DNA of 64,000 bases from Zavarzinella sp. (lineage in GTDB: Bacteria; Planctomycetota; Planctomycetia; Gemmatales; Gemmataceae). Every line of letters begins with the position of its first letter. The first letter of the stretch is position 1. Shown here one piece after another: positions 53,726-63,035 of the stretch. The notes under the pieces are model-generated. The model ran no database searches. It was given only the letters and a program-made list of their open reading frames with translations, and was not told the DNA's origin. A program made the translations under genes and the position numbers. The stretch is taken from contig JAWKTI010000001.1 of NCBI GenBank assembly GCA_041399155.1, positions 1,116,001 through 1,180,000 of the forward strand, written 5' to 3'.

Positions 53726-54673
53726 TCATCCCACCGATCTTAAAAACAGATCATTCATCGTTTCTTCATCGGGTGTCAGCTTGCGAATCGTCACCCCGCA
53801 CTGTGCGGCAAATCGAAACAGATCGTTCTCTGCAATACTGTCAGGAAGCTGAAGAATATATTCGCCGTAAGTTCTTGCAGAATCTATTGCTACGCCAATC
53901 TTTCTCAATTCAGCTAAAAATCGCTCTGCTTCTCCAGCAATGCGTAGCTGAAATCGGCGGTGCTGGTGGGTTAACAGTGATGCGACGCTCCCTTGCCCAC
54001 GCACATGACCATGGGCAAGAATGAGAACTTGCTCACAAACGGCAGAAACATCCCCAAGTAAGTGGGTAGACAAAATAATCGTTTTGCCATGTTTTGTGCC
54101 TAATTCCAAAAGCAGGTCAAGCATTGCCCGCCTGCCTTCCGGATCCAGTCCACTGGTGGGCTCATCCAACAACAGCAGTGCAGGATCGTGGACCAGCGCC
54201 TGAGCCAGTTTCAGGCGTTGCTTCATCCCAAGCGAATATTCTGCAATCAAGCGATAGCGGGCTTCATCTAACTGAAGATGGTAAAGCACCTCGTGGGCAC
54301 GTCGTAGTGCTTCTTTTCGACGCAAACCGTACATCTGTGCCGCTAATGTGACGTATTCAATCCCCCTGAGACCGGGGACAAGAGCATCGACTTCAGGCAT
54401 GTAACCGACCACTCGTCGGAGTTCTAAGTCTCCTTCATCAGAGCGGTTAGGAACAATCGGATGACCAAGCACCATCCCATGGCCACTGGTGGGGCTCAGT
54501 AATCCTAATAAAATCTTCATTAATGTGGATTTGCCAGCACCATTTTGCCCCAGTAGTCCAATTCTACCCGCCTGTAACTGCAAAGTAATGTCAGTCAGCA
54601 CGGTTGCACTGCCGAAGGTGCGACAGATATTCTGCAATTCAATGATAGGTTGATCGTTCAATTTTATAGCCAA
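53726..54673 (-). CDS. ABC transporter ATP-binding protein without adjacent permease
   Basis: This 315-residue protein has all ABC motifs: Walker A GQNGAGKST, signature YSLGMKQRL (replacing the usual LSGGQ), Walker B LLLLDEPTSGLD and switch His in STHLLGDV. The C-terminal ~80 residues resemble the accessory domain of CcmA/NatA-like export ATPases. The start is probably TTG at 54673 and is uncertain. No membrane component is adjacent, so its permease is elsewhere. It is convergent with the Fur gene. Confidence 0.88.
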   Translation of the reverse strand: MAIKLNDQPIIELQNICRTFGSATVLTDITLQLQAGRIGLLGQNGAGKSTLMKILLGLLSPTSGHGMVLGHPIVPNRSDEGDLELRRVVGYMPEVDALVPGLRGIEYVTLAAQMYGLRRKEALRRAHEVLYHLQLDEARYRLIAEYSLGMKQRLKLAQALVHDPALLLLDEPTSGLDPEGRRAMLDLLLELGTKHGKTIILSTHLLGDVSAVCEQVLILAHGHVRGQGSVASLLTHQHRRFQLRIAGEAERFLAELRKIGVAIDSARTYGEYILQLPDSIAENDLFRFAAQCGVTIRKLTPDEETMNDLFLRSVG

Positions 54674-54796
54674 TCAATTATATAACGAGCTTGTGAAGCC
54701 CAACCTGGGGCGAATTCATGATTCCACTGTGGATGAATTTCATAAACTGCCCACAGTTACTGTACGGAAAGATTCACCATCTACTCGCGGGATACC

Positions 54797-55384
54797 ATGC
54801 TCAACCGATCTTCTTATTTTATTCGCGAACATGTGGGAATGTTCAAGCTGAAAGGTGTTTACGACATTCTCGACCCGGAAAGCAACGAGGTGCTGGCTTC
54901 TGCCAAAGAAACCAGTTCCCAGTGGGTGCTCTGGTGCCAGTTTCTGATCAACCAGCAATTTTTGCCAATTCAGTACACGATTATCGAGGCAGAAACCAAC
55001 CGCACACTGTTAATTCTGGAACGTGGAGTTACTTTTTTTCGCAGTGTCATTACGATCAAAGGGCCCACAGGCGAAAAGCTTGGCTACTTAAAGAACAAAC
55101 TCTTTGCCTTTAAGGCAGGCTTTTACGTTTATGATTCCCACGATAATCTGATTGCCCAGGTCAAAGGGGACTGGGTAGGTTGGAATTTTCGCTTTATTGA
55201 TGCCAACGACACGGAAATCGGCATCGTTACTAAGAAATGGGCAGGTATTGGCAAAGAATTGTTTACATCAGCCGATAATTACCTGATTAAGATTCATGAT
55301 GATGGCGAAGGTGTGTCTGAAGCAAAAAGTCTGTTGCTTCTGGCAGCTGGGCTGGCAATTGACACGGTTTACAAATCCCGTTAA
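54797..55384 (+). CDS. LURP-one-related / scramblase-like protein
   Basis: This 195-residue protein has the tubby-like beta-barrel pattern of LURP-one (DUF567) proteins: repeated strands such as MFKLKGVYDILDPESNEVLA, LGYLKNKLFAFKAGFYVYD and a hydrophobic C-terminal helix (SLLLLAAGLAIDTVY). No signal peptide. The family binds or remodels lipids in eukaryotes; the bacterial role is not established. Its stop codon overlaps that of the convergent methyltransferase gene (TTAA at 55381-55384). Confidence 0.75.
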   Translation: MLNRSSYFIREHVGMFKLKGVYDILDPESNEVLASAKETSSQWVLWCQFLINQQFLPIQYTIIEAETNRTLLILERGVTFFRSVITIKGPTGEKLGYLKNKLFAFKAGFYVYDSHDNLIAQVKGDWVGWNFRFIDANDTEIGIVTKKWAGIGKELFTSADNYLIKIHDDGEGVSEAKSLLLLAAGLAIDTVYKSR

Positions 55385-56157
55385 GTTGCAGAATCTTCAT
55401 CATTATCGTTGGTTGTCGGCAGTTGTCCCCCATTTTCCATGATGTATCGTAACTGGCGAGCTAATCCATGCAGAATTCGCACTTCATTGGGCGATGGGTG
55501 GGCACGCCCGATCAAATGGCGGATTGCTGCCATCAGGGGATCGGCCTTAGTACCGTATAGAAAGTGAATCAATTCCAGACTGGACCGCAATTCCTGAAAC
55601 ATCCTTTCCTGCTGTTCGTAAGGTGCAATTTTCTGCGTGGGAACCATCGCAGATCCGATGGCATGCATCCCTTGCCGGTGCAACTCATAACAGCAAATCG
55701 TTACCGCCTGGGCCAGATTCAGCGATGTAAACTCTGGTGCAGTAATTATTCGGATAATTCCATGGCACTGGGCAATTTCGTGATTGCTCAGCCCACTGGG
55801 TTCCGGGCCGAAGACCAATGCGGAATTCCCCACAGCGAGGGTGGGAACAAACTTTGCCAGCAGTTCATCTGGCCTGCCGTAATGGTGGCTACGCTGAAAA
55901 CCGTCGATACTGGCCGAGGTGCACAGCACATAGCCACAATCGGTGAGGGCTTCCTGCAAAGTCTGACAACGCACTGCCTGATCGAGCAGATGTTCCCCGT
56001 GGGTGGCAAGTCGCCTTGCTTCCGGAGAAAGGTGGTCTGCCAGGGGATTGACCAGAAAGAGTTGTTTCAGGCCGAAATTGTGCATCACACGAGCTACTGA
56101 GCCAACATTGCCAGGGTAGTGGGGCTCGAACAGCACAATTCTTGTGTTGGAAAGCAT
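55381..56157 (-). CDS. tRNA 2'-O-methyltransferase, SpoU/TrmJ type
   Basis: This 258-residue protein is a SPOUT knot methyltransferase: IVLFEPHYPGNVGSVARVMHNFG, then ALVFGPEPSGLSNHE and SLNLAQAVTICCYEL, the three SpoU motifs. This set matches TrmJ, which methylates position 32 of tRNAs with SAM. TrmL or other SpoU members remain possible. dapB lies upstream with a gap of 12 bases on the same strand, likely one operon. Confidence 0.88.
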   Translation of the reverse strand: MLSNTRIVLFEPHYPGNVGSVARVMHNFGLKQLFLVNPLADHLSPEARRLATHGEHLLDQAVRCQTLQEALTDCGYVLCTSASIDGFQRSHHYGRPDELLAKFVPTLAVGNSALVFGPEPSGLSNHEIAQCHGIIRIITAPEFTSLNLAQAVTICCYELHRQGMHAIGSAMVPTQKIAPYEQQERMFQELRSSLELIHFLYGTKADPLMAAIRHLIGRAHPSPNEVRILHGLARQLRYIMENGGQLPTTNDNDEDSAT

Positions 56158-56169
56158 GAATATAGTCGC

Positions 56170-56964
56170 TTACAGGCCAAGAACATCGTTCATGCTGTAA
56201 CGACCAGCGGGCCGATTTGCGAGAAACTTGGCTGCCAGTAACGCCCCACGTGCGTAACTGTCGCGGCTGGTCCCCTTATGCACCAGTTCCATCGTTTCGC
56301 CAAGTGCAGAGTAAATAATGGTGTGTTCACCCACGTTATCACCAGCACGCACCGCATGAATGCCGATTTCATCGTCGCGACGCTGGCCCACCAATCCTTC
56401 CCGGCCATGCACATAGTGCGACAGCCCCATCTCCTGTGCAATCAGGTGGGCAAAATGCATCGCGGTGCCACTAGGAGAATCGTGCTTGAAACGGTGATGC
56501 CGCTCGACGATTTCTACGTCAAAACCTTTACCAGCTAAGGACTTACCAGCAACTGTCACCAATTTGAACAACAGATTGACCACCAGGCTGAAGTTGGGCG
56601 AAATCAACACGGCGGTTTCATGGGCAGCTGTGGCAATTTCATCCCGCTGGGCATCAGAAAACCCAGTGGTAGCGATCACAATGGGAATTTTTCTGGCAAC
56701 GCACTCTCGAGTAATTGCCAAAGACCCATCGGGGGTTGAAAAATCAATCACCACATCTGGCTTGGTATTCAGATCCAGTTTTTCACCGATCAGCACTCCC
56801 ACTGGGCCGATCCCTGCAACTTCGCCAGCATCCTTACCAAAACCGGGGCTTTGGCGTGCGTCAATCGCTGCCACCAGTTCAAACACAGAATCCTCATGGG
56901 ACAAGGCCACCAGACGTTGCCCCATTCGCCCACAGGCACCATTAATCGCTAATTTTGTCTTCAT
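56170..56964 (-). CDS. dapB: 4-hydroxy-tetrahydrodipicolinate reductase
   Basis: This 264-residue protein matches DapB: NAD(P)-binding GACGRMGQ at the N-terminus, then IVERHHRFKHDSPSGTAMH with the catalytic His and Lys, and the C-terminal YARGALLAAKFLANRPAG. It reduces the dapA product in lysine and diaminopimelate synthesis, so peptidoglycan precursors or lysine are made in this organism. Upstream of the methyltransferase gene. Confidence 0.95.
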   Translation of the reverse strand: MKTKLAINGACGRMGQRLVALSHEDSVFELVAAIDARQSPGFGKDAGEVAGIGPVGVLIGEKLDLNTKPDVVIDFSTPDGSLAITRECVARKIPIVIATTGFSDAQRDEIATAAHETAVLISPNFSLVVNLLFKLVTVAGKSLAGKGFDVEIVERHHRFKHDSPSGTAMHFAHLIAQEMGLSHYVHGREGLVGQRRDDEIGIHAVRAGDNVGEHTIIYSALGETMELVHKGTSRDSYARGALLAAKFLANRPAGRYSMNDVLGL

Positions 56965-57075
56965 ATTCTCAATCTACAAACTTTTATTTCCGCAGGAAGG
57001 AGTAGACAAAATGATCATGAAACAGGGAGAAATACGCCAATGCCAGGTTCGGTGCATCGAACTCGGAATGTGTTG

Positions 57076-58470
57076 TCAGGCATATAATTCAATCGCTTTG
57101 ACAATTTCATCGAGTTGATTGGGAACCTGAACAGCACGGTTGGCAAAATTCGCCCGCCGCACACCTCGCTTCCCGAGTGTCTCTTCAAATACTTTTGGAT
57201 CGGTGGAATGGTAAGCCACCGTTGCAGTGGGGTCTTTCAACTGGTGGGCGGTCAGAATGCAAACAACCCGCTCGTCCCGGCCAATGATCCCTTCGGCACG
57301 TAGTTTTTTTACCCCAGCCACACTGGCAGCGCTGGCTGGTTCACAACCCAGACCACCTTTGGCAACCTGTGCTTTAGCATCCATCATTTCCTGATCGGTC
57401 ACTTCACGCACCACCCCACCGCACCGTTCCAAAGACCGCAGTGCTTTGGGCAGGTTCACCGGACGGTTAATTTCTATCGCACTGGCAATAGTATCCGCAC
57501 GGGCATTATTTTCGTTCATTTGTTGCCAGTATCGATCCAAAGTGAAGCGATCATAACGCCCTGCATCCCACCGCAAATGATGACGTTCGGTTAATTGATA
57601 GAATGTGTTGGCACCTGCGGCATTAATGACCGCCAACCGTGGGGAATGATCAATCAGACCCAGTTCACGCAGTTCGATGAATGCTTTACCAAAAGCTGCC
57701 GTATTACCCAGATTACCACCGGGTACCACAATCCAGTCGGGTATTTCCCAACGGAATGCTTCCAATACCCGAAACATGATCGATTTCTGGCCTTCCAGAC
57801 GGAACGGATTGATGCTGTTCACCAGATAAATGCCCAACTGGGCACTGACATCCTGCACCTGGGCCAAGGCATCATCAAAATCGCCAGCAATTTGCAGTGT
57901 CAGAGCACCATGGTCTAACGCCTGTGCGAGTTTGCCGTAAGAAATCTTCCCACTGCCGATAAAGATAATCGCCTGCATCAAATTGGTGGCGGCACAATAA
58001 ATAGAGAGTGAAGCACTGGTATTGCCAGTGCTGGCACAGGCTGCCCGATGTGCTCCCACCAATTGAGCGTGGGCAAAGGCTGCCGTCATGCCGTTATCTT
58101 TGAAACTGCCAGACGGATTCATCCCTTCGTATTGCAGGAAAAGCCTGCCTGAGTTCATATCGGTAAATTTGCCCACCGCATCTGCACGTTGGCAGAGGGT
58201 TTGCCCCTCTCCAATTGTGAGAATTTTTTCATCTGGGACGAATGGAAACAGGCTGCGAAACCGCCAAACACCAGAAAAATCGAGTGGCAGATAACGCTGT
58301 GCCCACTTTGCCTCAAAATCCTTTAATGTGCGTGGAACGGCAACTTTATCCCAATTGTAGGCCACATCCAGCAAACTTTGGCAGCGCGAACAGCGAAAAC
58401 GGGTACTCAACAGATCTTCTGTGTGCCCGCAATCGGGATTGATACACCGCTGAAAGGCAATTTCACTCAT
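57076..58470 (-). CDS. thrC: Threonine synthase
   Basis: This 464-residue protein has an N-terminal zinc-ribbon (CINPDCGH and CSRCQ) and a PLP-dependent fold-type II domain with the Lys in NPSGSFKDNGM, the phosphate loop in STGNTSASL, and GNLGNTAAFGKAF. It converts O-phosphohomoserine to threonine. ATG 58470 is used; GTG 58491 is in frame. It lies about 110 bases upstream of dapB on the same strand, so both feed amino acids from aspartate. Confidence 0.92.
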   Translation of the reverse strand: MSEIAFQRCINPDCGHTEDLLSTRFRCSRCQSLLDVAYNWDKVAVPRTLKDFEAKWAQRYLPLDFSGVWRFRSLFPFVPDEKILTIGEGQTLCQRADAVGKFTDMNSGRLFLQYEGMNPSGSFKDNGMTAAFAHAQLVGAHRAACASTGNTSASLSIYCAATNLMQAIIFIGSGKISYGKLAQALDHGALTLQIAGDFDDALAQVQDVSAQLGIYLVNSINPFRLEGQKSIMFRVLEAFRWEIPDWIVVPGGNLGNTAAFGKAFIELRELGLIDHSPRLAVINAAGANTFYQLTERHHLRWDAGRYDRFTLDRYWQQMNENNARADTIASAIEINRPVNLPKALRSLERCGGVVREVTDQEMMDAKAQVAKGGLGCEPASAASVAGVKKLRAEGIIGRDERVVCILTAHQLKDPTATVAYHSTDPKVFEETLGKRGVRRANFANRAVQVPNQLDEIVKAIELYA

Positions 58471-58619
58471 ACCTTTGAGAATATCCCACAACCACGTGTT
58501 AGCCTAGATGGCTTGGGTAACAGTTTGTGGCTAATCGGAAAGGTAACAACGATGACAGACCGCCCTTTTGACAAAAATGGGGCAGCATGGAAATCCATAC
58601 CAAAATCAATCGAAGGAGA

Positions 58620-59294
58620 TCATTTTTTCGGCAAATATCCCAATTGTGTTGCACATGATTCCCATGCATTGTAAACTTGGTCTGGTAATGCTACTGCATA
58701 ATTAATCCATGCGGATATACTGGATTCTCCCCAGTATTGCTTAAGTTCTTCCCGAAACTTCAACCGACCTTTTTCAACCGCAGTTGTATTGTAAAGCTTG
58801 TCGTCGATTTCAAGTTGTTGCAACAACTTTAGTAACGGGTAAACCCCATTCTGAACCAGCTGATCCTGAATTTGATGGATCAGGTCTTCTTTGCCCCTCA
58901 CTGCAAAATTGAATTGCTCTGAAATGGGCAATTGCCAGCCAGAATCTACTCGGCGTAATGTTTTGAACTGGCGGCGTCGAATCCACCACATCGCCCCATC
59001 TAACCGGATAATAGAAACATCTTTCATCTCATGGTGAGCAAACGCCACGCATGTTCCATCATGATAGAGGTGAACCAGTTGTGGGCTGGCTTGATATCTC
59101 CGAAGCCATACATATGCCCAGTGCGGTCCCCAACGGGTTTGTAGAAGGCATTTTACATGGCAACTACCATATGCACCATTTGTTATGGCTTCGTCGCCTG
59201 GTTGAAGGTAAACCGTATCAAAACAATCATCTTGGCCTTTGAGACCAAAAACCAGTTCTCCACAACAGAAACAAGTATCTAATTGGCATCTCAT
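58620..59294 (-). CDS. Hypothetical protein with CxxC near N-terminus
   Basis: This 224-residue protein begins CQLDTCFCCGELVFG, possibly a zinc site with a later C in GSCHVKCLLQ. The rest is hydrophilic with aromatic residues (WGPHWAYVWLRRYQ). No signal, membrane segment or recognised domain. ATG 59294 is used; in-frame codons further upstream to 59369 look non-coding. An overlapping frame (59227-59427) gives coding-like sequence just before it, so a frameshift or overlapping gene is possible. Confidence 0.6.
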   Translation of the reverse strand: MRCQLDTCFCCGELVFGLKGQDDCFDTVYLQPGDEAITNGAYGSCHVKCLLQTRWGPHWAYVWLRRYQASPQLVHLYHDGTCVAFAHHEMKDVSIIRLDGAMWWIRRRQFKTLRRVDSGWQLPISEQFNFAVRGKEDLIHQIQDQLVQNGVYPLLKLLQQLEIDDKLYNTTAVEKGRLKFREELKQYWGESSISAWINYAVALPDQVYNAWESCATQLGYLPKK

Positions 59295-59427
59295 CAAGTG
59301 ACTTCTCGGTCGCTTTTCCCTTGATAAACCACTTGAACTGAGTAGCACAAGCATCTTTGGGGATTCCATTGAAGAAATTGTACTCCGTAAACTGTTGATG
59401 TTGCAACAACCCGATTTCGATTTTCAC
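59227..59427 (-). CDS. Possible small gene or N-terminal fragment overlapping the CxxC protein
   Basis: A 66-residue frame from GTG 59427 ends at 59227 and overlaps the start of the 58620-59294 gene by 68 bases. Its upstream half (FNGIPKDACATQFKWFIKG, TEKSLDEMP) looks coding, its tail does not. It may be a separate small gene or the true N-terminus of the downstream protein separated by a frameshift near 59270-59294. Confidence 0.3.
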   Translation of the reverse strand: MKIEIGLLQHQQFTEYNFFNGIPKDACATQFKWFIKGKATEKSLDEMPIRYLFLLWRTGFWSQRPR

Positions 59428-59570
59428 TAATGTATTTTCTCTCAAATGTGTCCGGGCGATCGTACTTTCGGCACCGCAGTTCTGCAATTTATCGTTGCGT
59501 GTGTGGTAGCGAGTAGTGTAAAATACCGGTTCAAAATACAGAACATACCCTGCCACTGGAGCCATTTTTC

Positions 59571-60998
59571 GTGCACTACACATTCAAATTTTCTTTCATT
59601 GCCGTGCTGGCCTTGCTTTCGCACGGTGGGCAACTCTTTTCGCAGCAAGTCAGCTTTATCAAAGAGGTTGCGCCGATTTTCAAAGAATATTGCTTTGCCT
59701 GCCATGACAGTAAAAAACGGTCTGGCAAGTATGACATGACAACATTTGAGCAACTATTAGAAGGTGGTGCTGGTGGGGAAGGTATTGTACCCGGTAAGCT
59801 CAAAGAAAGTGATCTGTTTCACCTGATTGTCACTGATGAAAAGCGACGGATGCCACCACGGAAAGACAATTTGTCTGGTGTGCCTGCTGCCAAAGCGGCG
59901 ATCATCAAAACCTGGATTGAACAAGGGGCCAAACTGGATGGCGGAATTGAACCGAAAGCCAATCTGGTCAAGGAGTTACGAATCCGGTGGCAGCCACCGA
60001 CACCGCCAGAAAAGTATCAGTTCCCTGCGGTAATTAACGCACTGGTGTTTACCACGGATGATAAGCAACTGATCGTCAGTGGACACCACGAACTCACTTT
60101 TTGGGATGTTGCAACAGGAAAATTGGCCAAACGGCTTCGCACCCGTGCGGAACGTGCCTACGCGATTATTCCACTGGATGACAATCGCATTATTGTGGCA
60201 GGTGCCCGACCAGGTCAGGAAGGCGATATTTGTATATACAACATTTCTGCTGCGGGCCCCACCGCCAATGGTGTTGTGGTGCTGGATGGGGTCGCGAATC
60301 CCAAAGTGCGTGAAAAAACTCTTCTGGAAGTAGAAGATTCTGTGCTGGCGCTGGATCTCAGCCCCGATGGCAAGCAATTAGCCGCAGGTGGGTGTGACCG
60401 GATCATTCGAGTTTGGGATCTTGCTTCTGGGAAAATTGTACGAGAGTTTGAAAACCACGCCGATTGGGTGATGGGCGTGCGATTTACCCCCGATGGCACC
60501 CGCCTGCTAAGTTGCAGTCGGGACAAAACGGCAAAAATCTGGGATCTGAAGACCAACGAAAGCATTATGACCATGCCCGACCACCAGAACATCGTCTATG
60601 GCGTGGGTGTGAAGGCTGATGGCAAAACCGGTTACAGCGTGGGTGCGGATAAACAGGTCAGGTCGTGGTTGCTTTCCGGTCAAGGGAAAGGTTCCAAAGG
60701 CCTGGGAAGCCATGGTGATGAAATTCTGCACTTCAAGCAGCACCCCAAACTGCCATTGGGTGCCACGGCATCTGCTGATAAAACAGTAAAACTTTGGGAT
60801 CTGGAGAAGGGCACCAATACCAAGACTTTCACGGGTTTGAAAGACCACGTTTTTGCAGTGGCGATCAGCACCAAGGGTGAGCTGGTAGCCGCTGGTGGTT
60901 ACGATGGGGAAGTCAAAATCTGGCAGGTGGCAGATGGGAAGGAGACACTTAGTTTCATTGCCGCACCTGGGTATGTGAAGAAAGCGGACCCAAAATAG
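59571..60998 (+). CDS. Secreted cytochrome c-WD40 fusion protein
   Basis: This 475-residue protein has a signal peptide, a planctomycete cytochrome C domain with CFACH at residues 41-45 and the downstream RRMPPRKD, then seven or so WD40 repeats (for example SVLALDLSPDGKQLAAGGCD, VMGVRFTPDGTRLLSCSRD) forming a propeller. GTG 59571 starts the signal. Such fusions are typical of planctomycetes and presumably bind haem outside the cytoplasm; the function is unknown. A hairpin terminator follows at once. Confidence 0.88.
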   Translation: MHYTFKFSFIAVLALLSHGGQLFSQQVSFIKEVAPIFKEYCFACHDSKKRSGKYDMTTFEQLLEGGAGGEGIVPGKLKESDLFHLIVTDEKRRMPPRKDNLSGVPAAKAAIIKTWIEQGAKLDGGIEPKANLVKELRIRWQPPTPPEKYQFPAVINALVFTTDDKQLIVSGHHELTFWDVATGKLAKRLRTRAERAYAIIPLDDNRIIVAGARPGQEGDICIYNISAAGPTANGVVVLDGVANPKVREKTLLEVEDSVLALDLSPDGKQLAAGGCDRIIRVWDLASGKIVREFENHADWVMGVRFTPDGTRLLSCSRDKTAKIWDLKTNESIMTMPDHQNIVYGVGVKADGKTGYSVGADKQVRSWLLSGQGKGSKGLGSHGDEILHFKQHPKLPLGATASADKTVKLWDLEKGTNTKTFTGLKDHVFAVAISTKGELVAAGGYDGEVKIWQVADGKETLSFIAAPGYVKKADPK

Positions 60999-61021
60999 AA
61001 ATGAGCAAAATCTCATTTTTT
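60999..61021. terminator. AATGAG/CTCATT hairpin terminator
   Basis: AAATGAG (60999-61005), loop CAAAAT, CTCATTT (61012-61018), followed by T's and GCAGTG. It directly follows the cytochrome-WD40 gene. The flank TTTTTGCAGTG matches that at 31394-31404. Confidence 0.55.
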
Positions 61022-61152
61022 GCAGTGTGGGATTTTTCAAAATTTCATGAAACAGCACTTCCAACATACGTGATCGTTTCTATAAACATCTTTTCACTGT
61101 TGCCGCCAGATTGGGCGGTTTTCGCGTATTTGTACAAGGGGGACTTCCCAAC

Positions 61153-62040
61153 GTGTCAGTAGTTACCGTCAAAGAATTGTTGGATGCAGGTGTCCATTAT
61201 GGGCACAAAGCAAGTCGCTGGAATCCGAAAATGCGGCCGTATATCTACGGCAAAAGAAACATGATCCACATCATCGATCTGCGGGAAACCATGCGTGGTA
61301 TCCTGCGTGCAGATCGGTTTGTCAGCCAGGTGTGCAGCCGTGGTGGCTCCGTTGTTTTCGTGGGTACCAAGCGACAGGCAAAAGATATTGTGGAAGAACA
61401 GGCACGCCGGGCTGGCATGCCGTTCGTTTCAGAACGCTGGTTAGGTGGTATTCTGACCAACTTCCGCACCATCCGCAATCGACTACGACGTTTGGAAGAA
61501 CTCGAAGCCATGTGGCTGCCCGATGGGGAAAACCCCAGCCGGACGAACATGGATGAGTACATGACCAAAATTATGGGTGAATCGGGTCGCCTCGACATCC
61601 ATCGAGCCCCACCCACGGCCAATATTCATACTTACTCCAAGAAAATGATTTCGAATCTTTCTCGTGAGTTGATGAAAATTCGTCGTAACTTGCAGGGGAT
61701 TCGGGAGTTACGGAAACTGCCCGATGCCATTATTGTGGTTGACCCCAAGAAAGAACATATCGCTGTGAAAGAAGCTGCCCGCATGGGAATTGCCACCATC
61801 GGTCTGATTGATACCGACAGTGATCCGGACACCATTGACCTGCCAATCCCAGGCAACGATGACAGCATCCGCGCCATTGAACTGGTGGTGGGACGTTTGG
61901 CGGATGCAGCGATTGCTGGCAAAGCAGCTTTATCTCCGGAAGATCAGGGGCGTTCAAGACAGCGTCAGAATCTTTCGAATCCGATTGAAGCCAGTGAAAC
62001 AGACAATTTAACCGCACCAAGCGGTGGGCAAGCATCCTAG
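61153..62040 (+). CDS. rpsB: 30S ribosomal protein S2
   Basis: This 295-residue protein is S2: VTVKELLDAGVHYGHKASRW, RYIYGKRN-like MRPYIYGKRNMIHIIDL, RWLGGILTNFRTI and the C-terminal LPIPGNDDSIRAIELVVGRLADA. The last ~40 residues after EDQGRSRQRQN are a low-complexity tail. GTG 61153 follows AAGGGGA; a longer frame from 61111 is not S2-like. It is the first gene of the rpsB-tsf-rpsT row. Confidence 0.96.
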   Translation: MSVVTVKELLDAGVHYGHKASRWNPKMRPYIYGKRNMIHIIDLRETMRGILRADRFVSQVCSRGGSVVFVGTKRQAKDIVEEQARRAGMPFVSERWLGGILTNFRTIRNRLRRLEELEAMWLPDGENPSRTNMDEYMTKIMGESGRLDIHRAPPTANIHTYSKKMISNLSRELMKIRRNLQGIRELRKLPDAIIVVDPKKEHIAVKEAARMGIATIGLIDTDSDPDTIDLPIPGNDDSIRAIELVVGRLADAAIAGKAALSPEDQGRSRQRQNLSNPIEASETDNLTAPSGGQAS

Positions 62041-62144
62041 TATGTTTGTTTGAACCTGATACGATAAAATGTGTCATTCGTTTGTAAGGTGGGGAACTGC
62101 GGTTTCCCATTGCAACAGATAATTTGATATTTGCTGAGGACAGA

Positions 62145-62987
62145 ATGAGTACTCCTATTACCGCGGCGTTGGTGAATGATTTACGGAAGCGAACGGACAT
62201 GCCGATGATGGAATGCAAATCGGCATTACAGGAAGCTGATGGCGACATCGAAAAGGCAATTGAAATCATCCGCATGCGCAACAGCAAAGTAAGCGGTAAG
62301 CGGGCGATGAATGAAACGGCAGAAGGCCGTATTGCTGTTTACATTGATGCAGCCAAAGAAATTGCCACGATCCTGGAAATGCGTTGCGAAAGTGCCCCTG
62401 TGGTAAAAAGCGATCAGTTTCAGGCGTTGTGTAATGATATTGCCAAGGTTGTTGCTGATCAGAATCCCGCAACCGTTGAAGAACTGATTGGTTTGAAAAC
62501 TGATGCCGGTTTGACCGTGACGGATCGAATTAACGAAGTCATTGGTTTGATCCGCGAAAATATGAAGGTGCAGCGGTTCGCACGTTTTACTGGTGGCAGT
62601 TTTGCAGAATATATTCACCACGATGGCAGCGTGGGGGCATTGTTACAAGTGAGTGGGCCAGCGGATGCAGCAACACTGCGTAGCATCTGCATGCACATTA
62701 CGGCTGTACAACCCACCCCGATTGCACTAAATGCGGATGGGGTGCCTGCAGAATTGCTTGCGAAAGAAAAGGCGTTGGCTGTTGCCAAAGCAGAAGCCAC
62801 TGGCAAACCTGCGAATATTGCCGAAAAAATTGCCGAAGGGCAGATGAAGAGTTGGCTGGCCGAAAACGTCCTTCTCGATCAACAGTTTGTCATCAGCCCC
62901 GACAAAACTGTGGGCCAACTGATCCAGTCTTTAGGTGTGCAGGCCAGTGGTTTTGCACGCTTCAAAGTGGGTGAAGTAACCGTATAA
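62145..62987 (+). CDS. tsf: Elongation factor Ts
   Basis: This 280-residue protein is EF-Ts: LVNDLRKRTDMPMMECKSAL at the N-terminus and a dimerisation domain with GRIAVYIDAAKEIATILEM. EF-Ts exchanges GDP for GTP on EF-Tu. ATG 62145 follows GAGGACAG; the 104-base gap from rpsB is the usual order. At 280 residues it is near the family norm. Confidence 0.96.
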   Translation: MSTPITAALVNDLRKRTDMPMMECKSALQEADGDIEKAIEIIRMRNSKVSGKRAMNETAEGRIAVYIDAAKEIATILEMRCESAPVVKSDQFQALCNDIAKVVADQNPATVEELIGLKTDAGLTVTDRINEVIGLIRENMKVQRFARFTGGSFAEYIHHDGSVGALLQVSGPADAATLRSICMHITAVQPTPIALNADGVPAELLAKEKALAVAKAEATGKPANIAEKIAEGQMKSWLAENVLLDQQFVISPDKTVGQLIQSLGVQASGFARFKVGEVTV

Positions 62988-63035
62988 ATCGTTGTAAATT
63001 ATTATTTGATAAACACTTAGGATTAATTACCGAAT

